Source: JBFWYO01 sp050186335
GTDB lineage: Bacteria; Pseudomonadota; Alphaproteobacteria; Bin65
Assembly (NCBI GenBank): GCA_050186335.1
Contig: JBFWYO010000002.1
Location: forward strand, 1-64,000
Direction of reading: 5' to 3'
DNA length: 64,000 bases
The translations under genes were made by a program, and so were the position numbers. Below the pieces are notes generated by a model. That model did not search any database and was not told the origin of the DNA. It saw only the letters and a program-made list of their open reading frames with translations. Shown piece by piece: positions 15,781 to 25,729 of this stretch. Each line of letters opens with the position of its first letter. Position 1 is the first letter of the stretch.

Positions 15781-17403
15781 CTAGGGCCGCGCCACGCCGA
15801 ACTGGATCGGGCGCACCCGACGCCGGTCGGCTTCCAGACAGGTGGCCAAGGTGAAGCTCAGCACGTTGCGCGTATCCCGCGGATCGATTATGCCGTCATC
15901 CAGCAGCAAGGCGCTGGTGTAGATCGCACCCATCTGGCGCGCGAAGGTCGAGATGATCTTTTCGCGCATGGCGTCGATGCCGGCACGATCCACCTCGCCG
16001 CCTTTGCGCTTCTGCGCCGCCTCCATGACGATCGCCATGGTGGTCGCCGCCTGCTCCGGCCCCATCACCGCCGTGCGCGCGTTCGGCCACGAAAAGATGA
16101 ATCGCGGATTATAGGCGCGCCCGCACATGCCGTAATTGCCGGCGCCGAACGATGCGCCGCACATCAGTGTGATCTGCGGCACCGTGGCGTTGGTCACGGC
16201 CTGTATCATCTTGGCGCCATGCTTGATTATGCCGCCGGCTTCGGACGCCTTGCCGACGATGTAACCGGTGGTGTTCTGCAGATAGATGATCGGTGTGCCG
16301 GACTGGCAACACGCCTGAATGAAATGGGTCGCTTTGTTTGCGCCGGCCGGATCGAGCGGGCCATTGTTGGTGACGATGCCGACGCGCATGCCGGTAATTG
16401 CCGCGTGGCCGACCAACGTCGCGGCGCCGTAATTGGCCTTGAACTCGAGGAAATCCGAGCCGTCGACGATTCGCGCGATGATCTCGCGCATGTCGAGCGG
16501 CTGGCGCAAATCGGCGGGCACGATGCCGAGCAATTCCTCGGCATCGTAGGCCGGCGGGAGGTATTTCGACGCTCTGGGTTCGAGATCCTTGTTCCAATCC
16601 AGCGCGGCGACGATTTCGCGCGCATAACGGATGGCGTCGGCATCGTCCTCGGCCAGATATTCCGACAAGCCCGAGACGAACGAGTGCATCTCGGCGCCGC
16701 CCAGTTCCTCGTCGGTGGCGATCTCGCCGGTCGCGGCCTTGAGCAAGGGCGGACCGGCCAGGAACGCCTTGGCGCGCCCGCGGACCATGATCACATAATC
16801 CGACAGGCCGGGCATGTACGCGCCGCCCGCTGTTGACGAGCCGTGGACGACGGTAATCACGGGCATTCCCGCCGCCGACAGTTTGGCCAGATTGTAAAAG
16901 ATACCGCCGCCGCGAATGAAATGCTCGACGCGGTATTTGAGCAGATTCGCACCGGCGCTTTCGACCAAATGGATGAACGGTAGTTTGTTTTCCAGCGCCA
17001 CATGCTGCGCGCGCAGCATCTTTTCCAGGCCTTGCGGCTGCAACGCCCCGGCATCGATCCCGGAATCGGTTGCGAGCACACAGCAGCGAACCCCGGAAAC
17101 AAAACCGATGCCGGCGATGTTGCCGCCGCCGGGCACGGATTTCGCGGAGTCCGCCGTGTCCATCCCGCAACCGGCCATGGTCGATAGCTCGAGAAAGGCG
17201 GCGCCGGGATCGAGCAGGCGGGCGACGCGCTCGCGCGGCAATAATTGACCGCGCTTGTCGAACAACGGCTTGGCCTTGGCCGATTCGGCGCGCACGCGCG
17301 CCTCGAGCGCGCGGAACTGCTCGATGGCGCCAAGCAAAGCCGCCCGGCGTTCGGCAAAGTCGGCGTCGTCGGTATCGACATTGGAGGCGAGGCGCACCGT
17401 CAC
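15781..17403 (-). CDS. Acyl-CoA carboxylase beta subunit (carboxyltransferase), geranyl-/3-methylcrotonyl-CoA type
   Basis: A biotin-dependent carboxyltransferase with the two crotonase-like halves expected: VESAGANLLKYRVEHF and GGAYMPGLSDYVIMVRG in the first, NTTGYIVGKASEAGGIIKHG and GASFGAGNYGMCGRAY in the second. The segment KRGQLLPRERVARLLDPG replaces the HxxRGK form of many propionyl/methylcrotonyl enzymes and resembles geranyl-CoA carboxylase AtuC as I remember it. The open frame extends to 17601, but family comparison starts near the GTG at 17403 (540 residues); GTG 17397 is an alternative and no clear Shine-Dalgarno decides. First gene of the operon; transfers carboxyl from biotin to a beta-methyl enoyl-CoA. 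Confidence 0.85.
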   Translation of the reverse strand: MTVRLASNVDTDDADFAERRAALLGAIEQFRALEARVRAESAKAKPLFDKRGQLLPRERVARLLDPGAAFLELSTMAGCGMDTADSAKSVPGGGNIAGIGFVSGVRCCVLATDSGIDAGALQPQGLEKMLRAQHVALENKLPFIHLVESAGANLLKYRVEHFIRGGGIFYNLAKLSAAGMPVITVVHGSSTAGGAYMPGLSDYVIMVRGRAKAFLAGPPLLKAATGEIATDEELGGAEMHSFVSGLSEYLAEDDADAIRYAREIVAALDWNKDLEPRASKYLPPAYDAEELLGIVPADLRQPLDMREIIARIVDGSDFLEFKANYGAATLVGHAAITGMRVGIVTNNGPLDPAGANKATHFIQACCQSGTPIIYLQNTTGYIVGKASEAGGIIKHGAKMIQAVTNATVPQITLMCGASFGAGNYGMCGRAYNPRFIFSWPNARTAVMGPEQAATTMAIVMEAAQKRKGGEVDRAGIDAMREKIISTFARQMGAIYTSALLLDDGIIDPRDTRNVLSFTLATCLEADRRRVRPIQFGVARP

Positions 17404-17527
17404 CGCCCGGCTAAATGGCGGCTTGGGCCGTGAATCCGCCGCGCGCGGGCGTTTTGTCGGAATGCGAAAATTGCCATACTGCTCCCACTGGCTGCCGGGT
17501 CTTGGGCGCCCGACCGGCCGAACGCAA

Positions 17528-17565
17528 ATTATCGCCGCTCGGCTGCACCCGAGCAAGTGCTTGCT
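17528..17565 (-). promoter_or_regulatory. Promoter with overlapping inverted repeat for the carboxylase operon
   Basis: On the minus strand -35 TTGCTC (17551-17556), 17-base spacer and -10 GATAAT (17528-17533). The -35 overlaps the inverted repeat AGCAAG-TG-CTTGCT (17552-17565). The half-site AGCAA/TTGCT is the same as in the 4479-4490 palindrome, but spaced by four bases. The remainder of the gap 17404-17667 shows nothing else I can identify. Confidence 0.5.
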
Positions 17566-17667
17566 TGACGGCCGGAACGGCGGGCAGCCTGCGGGAATCA
17601 CTCCGCGCCGTCCGGTTTGCGCCGACGCGCCGATGGGTTAAGGTGACGCTCCAATAAAAGCTCCGTC

Positions 17668-18483
17668 ATGACCGATTCCGCCGCACAATTCACGCTCAAG
17701 CTGCTCGAGATCATGGCGCGCCTGCGCGATCCCGATGGCGGCTGCCCATGGGACGTTAAGCAGGATTTCGCCACGATCGCGCCTTACACGATCGAGGAGG
17801 CCTACGAGGTAGCCGACGCGATCGAACGCAAAGACATGAGTGGCCTGCGCGACGAGCTCGGCGACCTGCTGCTGCAGGTCGTGTTTCATGCGCAAATGGC
17901 GCAGGAACAGAATGCGTTCGATTTTGCCGCCGTGGCGCAATCGATCTGCGACAAGATGATCCGACGCCACCCGCACGTGTTTGCCGACGTCGAGGTCGCC
18001 GACGCCGACGAACAAACGGTGCGCTGGGAAGAATTGAAGGCGCACGAGCGCACGGAAGCCGGCAAGGGCGAGCATGACGCGGGCGCGCTGGCCGGGGTGC
18101 CCGCCGCGCTACCGGCCCTGTTGCGCGCCGACAAGCTCGGCAAGCGCGCTGCGCGCGTCGGATTCGATTGGCCGGACACCGCACAGGTGATCCGCAAGGT
18201 CGAGGAAGAACTGACCGAAGTGCAGGCCGAGCTGGACCGACCCGATAACGTCACGCGCATCGAGCAGGAGCTCGGCGATCTGCTGTTTGCCTGCGCGCAA
18301 TTGGCGCGGCATGTCGGTGTCAATCCGGAAACCGCGCTGCGCAGGGCCAATCGGCGTTTCGAACGCCGGTTCCGCGACATGGAGGCGCATGTCGCGGCGA
18401 AAGGTCAAAAGATGGCCGAACTCGGTCTCGATCGGCTCGAAGCCGAATGGCAAGCCGTAAAGGAACGCGAGCGACACGGCTGA
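17668..18483 (+). CDS. mazG: Nucleoside triphosphate pyrophosphohydrolase MazG
   Basis: A 271-residue protein with two MazG repeats. The N-terminal one carries LLEIMARLRDPDGGCPWD and the metal-binding EEAYEVADAIE...LRDELGDLLLQ (about residues 42-70). The C-terminal one carries KVEEELTEVQAEL and RIEQELGDLLFACAQLARH (about residues 175-215). Length matches E. coli MazG. It hydrolyses NTPs and dNTPs to monophosphates, clearing damaged nucleotides and affecting ppGpp levels. Start ATG 17668 gives the standard N-terminus. It stands alone upstream of an SDR gene with a 40-base gap. Confidence 0.92.
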   Translation: MTDSAAQFTLKLLEIMARLRDPDGGCPWDVKQDFATIAPYTIEEAYEVADAIERKDMSGLRDELGDLLLQVVFHAQMAQEQNAFDFAAVAQSICDKMIRRHPHVFADVEVADADEQTVRWEELKAHERTEAGKGEHDAGALAGVPAALPALLRADKLGKRAARVGFDWPDTAQVIRKVEEELTEVQAELDRPDNVTRIEQELGDLLFACAQLARHVGVNPETALRRANRRFERRFRDMEAHVAAKGQKMAELGLDRLEAEWQAVKERERHG

Positions 18484-18523
18484 ACGCTCAGAATCCCGTC
18501 AATAACCGTCAAGCAGGTTTGCC

Positions 18524-19288
18524 ATGGCAACGACCAATCCCTTGATCGTCTTCATCACCGGTGCAACCGCCGGCTTTGGCGCCGCAACCGCCCGACGCTT
18601 CGTCAAGGAGGGCCACAAGGTCATCGTCAGCGGTCGACGCCAGGAACGCGTCGACGCGATTGTCAAAGAGCTCGGCAAATCCGCTTACGGCGGCGTGCTC
18701 GACGTGCGCAGCAATGCCGCGGTGCAGGCGTTCGTCGCCAATCTGCCGAAGGAGTTTGCCGCCGTCGACGCGCTGGTCAACAACGCCGGTCTGGCGCTCG
18801 GTCTGGAGCCCGCGCAAAGCGCCAACATGTCGGACTGGGACGAGATGGTCGACACCAACGTCAAAGGCTTGATGTACTGCACGCGCGCGATTTTGCCCGG
18901 CATGGTCGAGCGCAAGAAAGGTCACGTGATCAATTTGGGATCGGTTGCCGGGACGTATCCATATCCGGGCGGTAACGCCTATGGCGGCACCAAGGCGTTC
19001 GTGCACCAATTCTCGGTCAACCTGCGCGCCGATCTGGTCAATCACAATGTGCGCGTGACCAGCCTGGAGCCCGGCCTGGCCGAGACGGAATTCTCCCTGG
19101 TGCGCTTCAAGGGCGACGCCGAGAAGGCAAAAGGTCCCTACAAAGGCTTACGCCCGCTCGACGGCAACGACATCGCCGAATGCATTTACTGGGTCGCAAC
19201 GCTGCCCGCGCACGTCAACATCAACGTCATGGAAGTGATGCCGGTGAGCCAGGCGTTCTCGCCGTTCACGTTCAACCGGCAGGGCTAG
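18524..19288 (+). CDS. Short-chain dehydrogenase/reductase, YdfG-like
   Basis: A 254-residue classical SDR. The cofactor motif TGATAGFG (about residue 12), NNAG (about residue 86), catalytic Ser in NLGSVAGTYPYPGG and YxxxK as YGGTK (about residue 150) are all present. The overall pattern (LVNNAGLALGLEPA, DEMVDTNVKGLMYCTRAILPGM, HVNINVMEVMPVSQAF) matches the YdfG/serine 3-dehydrogenase group, which oxidises L-allo-threonine and 3-hydroxy acids with NADP. It ends 21 bases from the convergent inositol-phosphatase-family gene. Substrate inferred from family. Confidence 0.85.
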   Translation: MATTNPLIVFITGATAGFGAATARRFVKEGHKVIVSGRRQERVDAIVKELGKSAYGGVLDVRSNAAVQAFVANLPKEFAAVDALVNNAGLALGLEPAQSANMSDWDEMVDTNVKGLMYCTRAILPGMVERKKGHVINLGSVAGTYPYPGGNAYGGTKAFVHQFSVNLRADLVNHNVRVTSLEPGLAETEFSLVRFKGDAEKAKGPYKGLRPLDGNDIAECIYWVATLPAHVNINVMEVMPVSQAFSPFTFNRQG

Positions 19289-19309
19289 CGCGCGGATCCG
19301 GACCGTGGG

Positions 19310-20119
19310 TTACGCAGTATAGAATTTATGCAGCGTATGCCAGGTGGCTGCGTCGGGCGCCACCAACAACGGCGATTCGCGTCCGGCCGGCACGTATGAG
19401 TCGCCGTCCATGCAACGCAGATAGCCGCCCGCCTCTTCCACGATGTGCGCGCCCGCAGCGTGATCCCACGGCAATAGCTTGTTGAAGATTGCATAGTGGA
19501 TTTGACCGCGCGCCAAACCAAAATACTCCATCGCCGCGCAACGGCGGTGGCTGCGCGGGCCGATCTCGTTCTTGACCTGCTTGATGCGCTGATACAGCGC
19601 GGGCGAGCGTTCCGCGCCGACATATAAGACCGAGCGCATTTCCCGGATCGGACCCGGCTTGGCGACGTGCAGCCGCACGCCGTTCTCGAACGCGCCGGCG
19701 CCCTTTTCCGCGGCCATGTTACCGCCCTCGACCGGCGCATGCATCCAGCCGCCGACCGTCACGCCGTTTTTCAACAGCGCCACGATGACGCCAAAACCCG
19801 GATCGCCATGCACGAAATTATACGTGCCGTCGACCGGATCAATGATCCAGACATAGTCGTCGCGCAGCAAACGATTGAGCACGTTGGCATCGGCGGAAAC
19901 CGCCTCTTCACCGACCACCAGCGAGCCCGGGATCAACTCACGCAGGCGCGGCGTCAGAAACGCTTCCGAAGCGAGGTCGGCGGCTGTCACCAAATCGTTC
20001 GGGCCGGATTTTTCCTGTACGTCGTGCGCCTGCAACGCGCGAAAGCGCGGCAGAATTTCAGTCGCCGCGGCTTCCACCAGGAGCGACGACACTTTTTCGG
20101 TCAGCGACGCGGGAATCAT
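19310..20119 (-). CDS. Inositol monophosphatase family protein
   Basis: A 269-residue Mg-dependent phosphatase. Metal ligands are visible as LVVGEEA (Glu-Glu), WIIDPVDGTYNFVHG (Asp-Pro-x-Asp-Gly-Thr) and LPWDHAAGAHIVEEAGG. This is the FIG superfamily that includes SuhB, CysQ and histidinol-phosphate phosphatase HisN; sequence alone does not choose among them. There is no membrane segment. It lies downstream of groEL on the same strand but behind a hairpin terminator, so it is probably transcribed separately. Confidence 0.85.
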   Translation of the reverse strand: MIPASLTEKVSSLLVEAAATEILPRFRALQAHDVQEKSGPNDLVTAADLASEAFLTPRLRELIPGSLVVGEEAVSADANVLNRLLRDDYVWIIDPVDGTYNFVHGDPGFGVIVALLKNGVTVGGWMHAPVEGGNMAAEKGAGAFENGVRLHVAKPGPIREMRSVLYVGAERSPALYQRIKQVKNEIGPRSHRRCAAMEYFGLARGQIHYAIFNKLLPWDHAAGAHIVEEAGGYLRCMDGDSYVPAGRESPLLVAPDAATWHTLHKFYTA

Positions 20120-20186
20120 GGGTTCTACCTAATCGCCCCCGGCCGAAACGTCAAACCGCGGTTGACGCATCGGCAGGTCAAACGAA

Positions 20187-20213
20187 ACGGGCCGCTCTTG
20201 CGGAGCGGCCCGT
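20187..20213 (-). terminator. Hairpin terminator after groEL
   Basis: Perfect 11-bp inverted repeat ACGGGCCGCTC (20187-20197) and GAGCGGCCCGT (20203-20213) with a five-base loop. In the minus-strand transcript it is followed by TTTCGTTT. It lies between groEL and the phosphatase gene. Confidence 0.75.
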
Positions 20214-20241
20214 CCGGTAACTTACTTCGCTCGGCGCAGGC

Positions 20242-21879
<1,638 letters not shown>

Positions 21880-21891
21880 TTTCCGTATTCC

Positions 21892-22179
21892 TTACTGAAC
21901 AATGCCCATGATGTCGGCTTCTTTCATGATGACGAGATCCTTCCCGTCGATCTTGACCTCGGTGCCCGACCATTTGCCGAACAAGACTTTATCGCCGGTT
22001 TTGACGTCGAGCGGGCGAACCTTGCCGTCCTCGCCGCGCACACCGCCGCCGACAGCGATGAGTTTGCCTTGCTGCGGCTTTTCCTTGACGGTGTCGGGGA
22101 TGATGATGCCGCCCTTGGTCTTCTCTTCGGCTTCCAGCGGCTCGATCAACACGCGGTCATGCAGCGGACGAAATTTCAT
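21892..22179 (-). CDS. groES: Co-chaperonin GroES (10 kDa)
   Basis: A 95-residue co-chaperonin starting MKFRPLHDRVLIEPLEAEEK, with the mobile loop KTKGGIIIPDTVKEKP and the C-terminal domain DLVIMKEADIMGIV. It caps GroEL in the folding cycle. GGAGGAT precedes the ATG by four bases (plus-strand ATCCTCC at 22186-22192). It is the first gene of the groESL operon, regulated by the upstream CIRCE-like site. Confidence 0.97.
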   Translation of the reverse strand: MKFRPLHDRVLIEPLEAEEKTKGGIIIPDTVKEKPQQGKLIAVGGGVRGEDGKVRPLDVKTGDKVLFGKWSGTEVKIDGKDLVIMKEADIMGIVQ

Positions 22180-22254
22180 GTGTATCCTCCTTGAATTGAA
22201 TACGGCCGGCGCCGCCAGGCGGGGTACCCCACGGGCGCTTCGGGCGCGCTTCGA

Positions 22255-22281
22255 TTAGCACTCTTGGCGTCGGAGTGCCAG
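22255..22281. promoter_or_regulatory. CIRCE-like element (HrcA site)
   Basis: TTAGCACTC, nine bases, GAGTGCCAG. The left arm matches the CIRCE consensus exactly; the right arm (consensus GAGTGCTAA) differs at two of the last three positions. It lies just downstream of the -10 box at 22284-22289, the classic position for HrcA repression of groESL. Confidence 0.85.
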
Positions 22282-22283
22282 AG

Positions 22284-22312
22284 ATTTAGGAAACCGCCGT
22301 CCGACCGGTCAA
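22284..22312 (-). promoter_or_regulatory. groESL promoter overlapping the hflX stop codon
   Basis: On the minus strand -35 TTGACC (22307-22312), 17-base spacer, -10 CTAAAT (22284-22289). The preceding C gives CTTGACC, compatible with alphaproteobacterial RpoH (sigma-32) as well as sigma-70. The TGA stop of hflX lies inside the -35 hexamer. Confidence 0.65.
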
Positions 22313-23670
22313 GCGTCCAAACGGGGCTTGGTTTCGCCTGCGGCATAGCCGGGGAATTTCTGCCTAAATCTTTCCAGATCAATGGGATTTATCGAAAGCT
22401 TCAACCGGGACGAAAACTCGCCGTCCTGGCGGTCGATGATCTCGCCGTGACGATACAGCCATGCCAGGGCGGCGCCTTCAGTGTGCGGCACCGCCAATTC
22501 GACGATCTTGCGCAGACTGCCCAGCCGGTCATCCAAGACGCCGAGCAATCGGTCGCAACCCTCGCCGGTCAAAGCCGAAAGAGGCACCTGAATGCCGGCG
22601 TTCGACCGCCTTGCGTGCTCTTCGACGACCGCTCGGGCCGCCGGATCAAGCCGGTCGATCTTGTTGAGCGCCTCGATCACGGTTCCCGCCGTTACATCGG
22701 CCGACAGGCCTAGCTCGCCGAGGACCTGATTGACGCTTTGGCGCTGACGCTCGGTTTCGATGTGGGCGATGTCGCGCACGTGAACGATGATGTCGGCGTT
22801 GACGACTTCCTCAAGCGTGGCTCGGAACGCCGCCACGAGGTGGGTCGGCAGATTGGAAATGAAGCCGACCGTATCGGAGAGTACGGCCTTCTGGCCGGAC
22901 GGCAGGACAATGCCGCGCATGGTCGGGTCGAGCGTGGCAAACAACATGTCCTTGGCCATGACCTCGGCGCCGGTCAGCCGATTGAACAAGGTGGACTTGC
23001 CCGCATTGGTGTAGCCGACCAATGCGACGATCGGCGCCTCGCGCGATTTGCGATGCAATTCGCGCCGCGTGCTGACTTCCGCGAGATCGCCCTGCAGCTT
23101 CAGGATGCGGTCGCCCAGGTGACGTTTATCAAGTTCAAGCTGGGTTTCACCCGGTCCACCTAGGAACCCGCCGCCGCCGCGCTGCCGTTCCAAGTGAGTC
23201 CAGCTCCGCACCAGCCGCGTCCGTTGATACAGAAGATGCGCCAGTTCGACCTGCAGGCGGCCTTCGCGGGTTTGCGCGCGCGCGCCGAAAATCTCGAGAA
23301 TCAGCGCCGTACGGTCGATCACCTTGCACTTCCACGCCTTCTCGAGATTGCGCTGCTGGACCGGGCTGATTTGACCGTCGACCACGACCAGTTCGGCGCC
23401 ATGTTCCTTAACCTTTTCGGCCCACGCCTCGACCGTGCCTTTGCGGAAGAACGTGCCGGCATCGTGCCGCTCGATCCGTGCCACCGCGGCGTCGAGCACC
23501 TTGAGCGAAATCGCTTCCGCCAGGCCGCGCGCTTCTTCGAGCGCCGCGTCGGCATGCTTGATCGCCAGCGCGTCGCTGCGCAGCACCGGGTGTACGATCA
23601 ATGCACGCGTACCGAGACGACGGCCGTCTATGTCCGTCGTCCCGCCCGCGGTCGCGAGCTGGTCGGTCAT
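22309..23670 (-). CDS. hflX: GTPase HflX
   Basis: A 453-residue ribosome-associated GTPase. The N-terminal HflX domain (about residues 25-200) contains DRTALILEIFGARAQTREGRLQVELA. The G domain (about 205-375) carries G1 GYTNAGKSTLFN, G3 DTVGFI and G4 NKID. It splits or rescues stalled ribosomes, especially under heat stress. It follows hfq by 67 bases on the same strand, the common hfq-hflX arrangement. AAGGAAG precedes the ATG. The downstream groESL promoter overlaps its stop codon. Confidence 0.95.
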   Translation of the reverse strand: MTDQLATAGGTTDIDGRRLGTRALIVHPVLRSDALAIKHADAALEEARGLAEAISLKVLDAAVARIERHDAGTFFRKGTVEAWAEKVKEHGAELVVVDGQISPVQQRNLEKAWKCKVIDRTALILEIFGARAQTREGRLQVELAHLLYQRTRLVRSWTHLERQRGGGGFLGGPGETQLELDKRHLGDRILKLQGDLAEVSTRRELHRKSREAPIVALVGYTNAGKSTLFNRLTGAEVMAKDMLFATLDPTMRGIVLPSGQKAVLSDTVGFISNLPTHLVAAFRATLEEVVNADIIVHVRDIAHIETERQRQSVNQVLGELGLSADVTAGTVIEALNKIDRLDPAARAVVEEHARRSNAGIQVPLSALTGEGCDRLLGVLDDRLGSLRKIVELAVPHTEGAALAWLYRHGEIIDRQDGEFSSRLKLSINPIDLERFRQKFPGYAAGETKPRLDA

Positions 23671-23737
23671 CGCTTCCTTATCCGACGATCGCGCGGCATT
23701 TCATGCGGCGAATGCCGCCGCTGCCGCGCCCGGTCGT

Positions 23738-23989
23738 TCACTTGGATTCGGGGTCTTGCTCGGGCTCGAACAATTGAACGGGTGCGCCCGGCATGACGGT
23801 TGAAATGGCGTGCTTGTAAACCAGTTGCGAATGTTGCTCCCGGCGCAGCAGCACGCAGAAATTGTCGAACCAGGTGACGATGCCCTGAAGCTTTACACCG
23901 TTGACCAGGAACACCGTCACGGGCGTCTTGTTCTTGCGGATGTGATTCAGGAATACGTCCTGGAGATTATGCGATTTTTCTTGGGACAT
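23738..23989 (-). CDS. hfq: RNA-binding chaperone Hfq
   Basis: An 83-residue Sm-like protein. The Sm1 motif LQDVFLNHIRKNKTPVTVFL with VNGVKLQGIVTWFDNFCVLL and Sm2 QLVYKHAISTVMP are intact, including the YKHA residues of the proximal RNA site. A longer in-frame start exists at 24013, but AAGGAAG five bases before the ATG at 23989 sets the start. It hexamerises and pairs small RNAs with mRNAs; in alphaproteobacteria it also affects nitrogen regulation, which fits its place next to ntrYX. The acidic C-terminal tail is short. Confidence 0.96.
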   Translation of the reverse strand: MSQEKSHNLQDVFLNHIRKNKTPVTVFLVNGVKLQGIVTWFDNFCVLLRREQHSQLVYKHAISTVMPGAPVQLFEPEQDPESK

Positions 23990-24085
23990 GGTTGCTTCCT
24001 TTTTGTTGTCCATGTGCCGCCGGTCGGTCGCGCGACCAAGACGGCACCTTCGACGACGCGGCTGTCCTGCGCGCCGTTACCAATC

Positions 24086-24091
24086 ATTATA
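24086..24091 (-). promoter_or_regulatory. Candidate -10 box for hfq
   Basis: A perfect TATAAT on the minus strand about 97 bases upstream of the hfq start, within the 131-base gap after the HAD gene. No good -35 hexamer is found at 16-18 bases, so confidence is low. Confidence 0.3.
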
Positions 24092-24120
24092 CGTTGCCGG
24101 CCCGGCATCGAACTCTCGAA

Positions 24121-24819
24121 TTATCCCCGGGCAGGAGTCGTATGTTTAAATATGGGTACCCCGGCGGCTTCGACAAGCCCGCCTAAGGCACTCAAATCGT
24201 TCATTAATGCCGCCGGTGCCAACGCCGCGATGGCACTTTCCTCGCCATGTTCGGTCCCAACCAGCAGCGCCGTGACACCGGCCGCCCGGGCGCACTCGAT
24301 GTCGATCGCGGTATCGCCGACAAACCACACCGCCCCGTCGAGGCTCAAGCCCGTGCCGTCGAGCGCCATCACGACCGGATCCGCTGCCGGTTTGTCGTTC
24401 GCAGCGTCGCCGGCGCCGATCATGCGTCCGAAGCGCGCGGTCCAGCCAAGGTGCCCGGCCTCCTTGCGCAGCAGGTCGCCCCGCTTGTTGCTGACCACGC
24501 CGAGATACAGACCTGCCGCGCCGAGTGTCCGCAATGTCGCGTCCGCATGCGCCTTCGCCTGCAGCGACTGCAAATGCGTGGCGACGAAGCGGTCATAAAA
24601 GATCTGGCGCGCCTCGGGCCAGCGGTCGCCGAACAGTCGCGGGAAACTGTCGCGCATCGATTCGCGCACGCGCAGCTTGGTTTCCGCCAGCGTCCAGGGT
24701 TCATGCCCCATCGCGGTCAGCGCCACGTTGAGCGCTTCGGCAATGGTCGCCCAGTTGTCGACCAGCGTGTTGTCCCAATCGAACAGAATCGCTTTCGGTG
24801 CCGGAAGTCGCACAGTCAC
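24121..24819 (-). CDS. HAD family hydrolase, phosphoglycolate phosphatase-like
   Basis: A 232-residue haloacid dehalogenase-fold phosphatase. Motif I is FDWDNTLVDN (nucleophile Asp at about residue 14), motif II VSNKRG, motif III Lys in DKPAADP and motif IV FVGDTAIDIECARAAG. The helical cap after motif I is the Gph/PGMB type. The GTG start at 24819 overlaps the stop of the upstream aminotransferase gene (GTGA). The likely role is dephosphorylation of phosphoglycolate or a related small metabolite; substrate is inference. It is the last gene before hfq in the ntrX-dat series. Confidence 0.82.
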   Translation of the reverse strand: MTVRLPAPKAILFDWDNTLVDNWATIAEALNVALTAMGHEPWTLAETKLRVRESMRDSFPRLFGDRWPEARQIFYDRFVATHLQSLQAKAHADATLRTLGAAGLYLGVVSNKRGDLLRKEAGHLGWTARFGRMIGAGDAANDKPAADPVVMALDGTGLSLDGAVWFVGDTAIDIECARAAGVTALLVGTEHGEESAIAALAPAALMNDLSALGGLVEAAGVPIFKHTTPARG

Positions 24820-25664
24820 GCACCGGCCTCGTGCGTGGCGTAGATCGATTGCAGCGCGCGGGTCAACTTGCCGGGCGCGCCGTCGCCGATCGTCTTGCCG
24901 TCGAGCTTGATCACCGGCATCACGGCCGAGGTGGTGCTGGTCAGAAAACACTCGGCGGCGGTCAATGCATCCTTGATCGAAAACGGCCGTTCGACCAGCC
25001 GATATCCCTGCTTCGCCGCCAGCGCGATCAGCGCCTGGCGCGTGACGCCGTTCAGGATCGAATGATCGGCGGCGCGCGTGACCAGCTCGTTCTTGCGCGT
25101 GACGAGCCAGGCATTGGTCGACGTGCCCTCGGTCACAGTACCGTCGGCTGCGACCATCCAGGCTTCATAGGCACCCGCTTCCGACGCTTGCTGCTTGCCG
25201 AGCACATTGGGCAACAGCGCAATCGACTTGATATCCGTGCGCTTCCAACGAATATCCTCGATCGTGACGACCGCGACACCGCGTTGCTGCAGGGCGCGTT
25301 TGGGTGCCGCATTTTTCGCCGTCGCGACCAGACTGGTGCGCGCGGATTTCGGAAAGGCATGGTCGCGCGGCGCGACACCGCGCGTTGCCTGCAAATAAAC
25401 AATGCCGTCGGTCACGCGGTTGCGGCGGACGACTTCGCGCAGGATATGCCGCAACGCGGCGTCCGCCATCGGCGGCGCCATGCGCAACTCGGCGAGCGAA
25501 CGCGCCAGGCGCTTGAGGTGCAGATCCTGATCGACGAAATGCCCGCCGCGAACGGCAATCACTTCGTACACACCGTCCGCGAATTGATAGCCGCGGTCCT
25601 CGATATGAACCTCGGCCTGCCGATGCGGGACATAGCGGCCGTTGACGTAGGCAATGCGCGACAT
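24816..25664 (-). CDS. dat: D-amino-acid aminotransferase (class IV)
   Basis: A 282-residue PLP enzyme of fold type IV. VYLQATRGVAPRDHAFP (about residues 89-105) is characteristic of D-amino-acid transaminase. The PLP-binding Lys is in RTDIKSIALLPNVLGKQ at residue 146, matching the known Lys145 of the Bacillus enzyme. It interconverts D-alanine and D-glutamate with their keto acids, supplying peptidoglycan precursors. It sits between ntrX (66 bases) and a HAD gene (overlapping) on the same strand. L-branched-chain or aminodeoxychorismate activity is less likely given the RGVAPR motif. Confidence 0.85.
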   Translation of the reverse strand: MSRIAYVNGRYVPHRQAEVHIEDRGYQFADGVYEVIAVRGGHFVDQDLHLKRLARSLAELRMAPPMADAALRHILREVVRRNRVTDGIVYLQATRGVAPRDHAFPKSARTSLVATAKNAAPKRALQQRGVAVVTIEDIRWKRTDIKSIALLPNVLGKQQASEAGAYEAWMVAADGTVTEGTSTNAWLVTRKNELVTRAADHSILNGVTRQALIALAAKQGYRLVERPFSIKDALTAAECFLTSTTSAVMPVIKLDGKTIGDGAPGKLTRALQSIYATHEAGA

Positions 25665-25729
25665 CGATCGAGAATCCCGTTTCCCCAGGTAACTTATTCA
25701 GATTGCCGATACGTCGGCAGCCCGCAGGT

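Noticed and set aside
15781..17601. 606-residue version of the carboxylase beta subunit
   Set aside because: The extra 66 residues are Arg/Pro-rich without family similarity and overlap the predicted promoter at 17528-17556; the GTG at 17403 fits the family.
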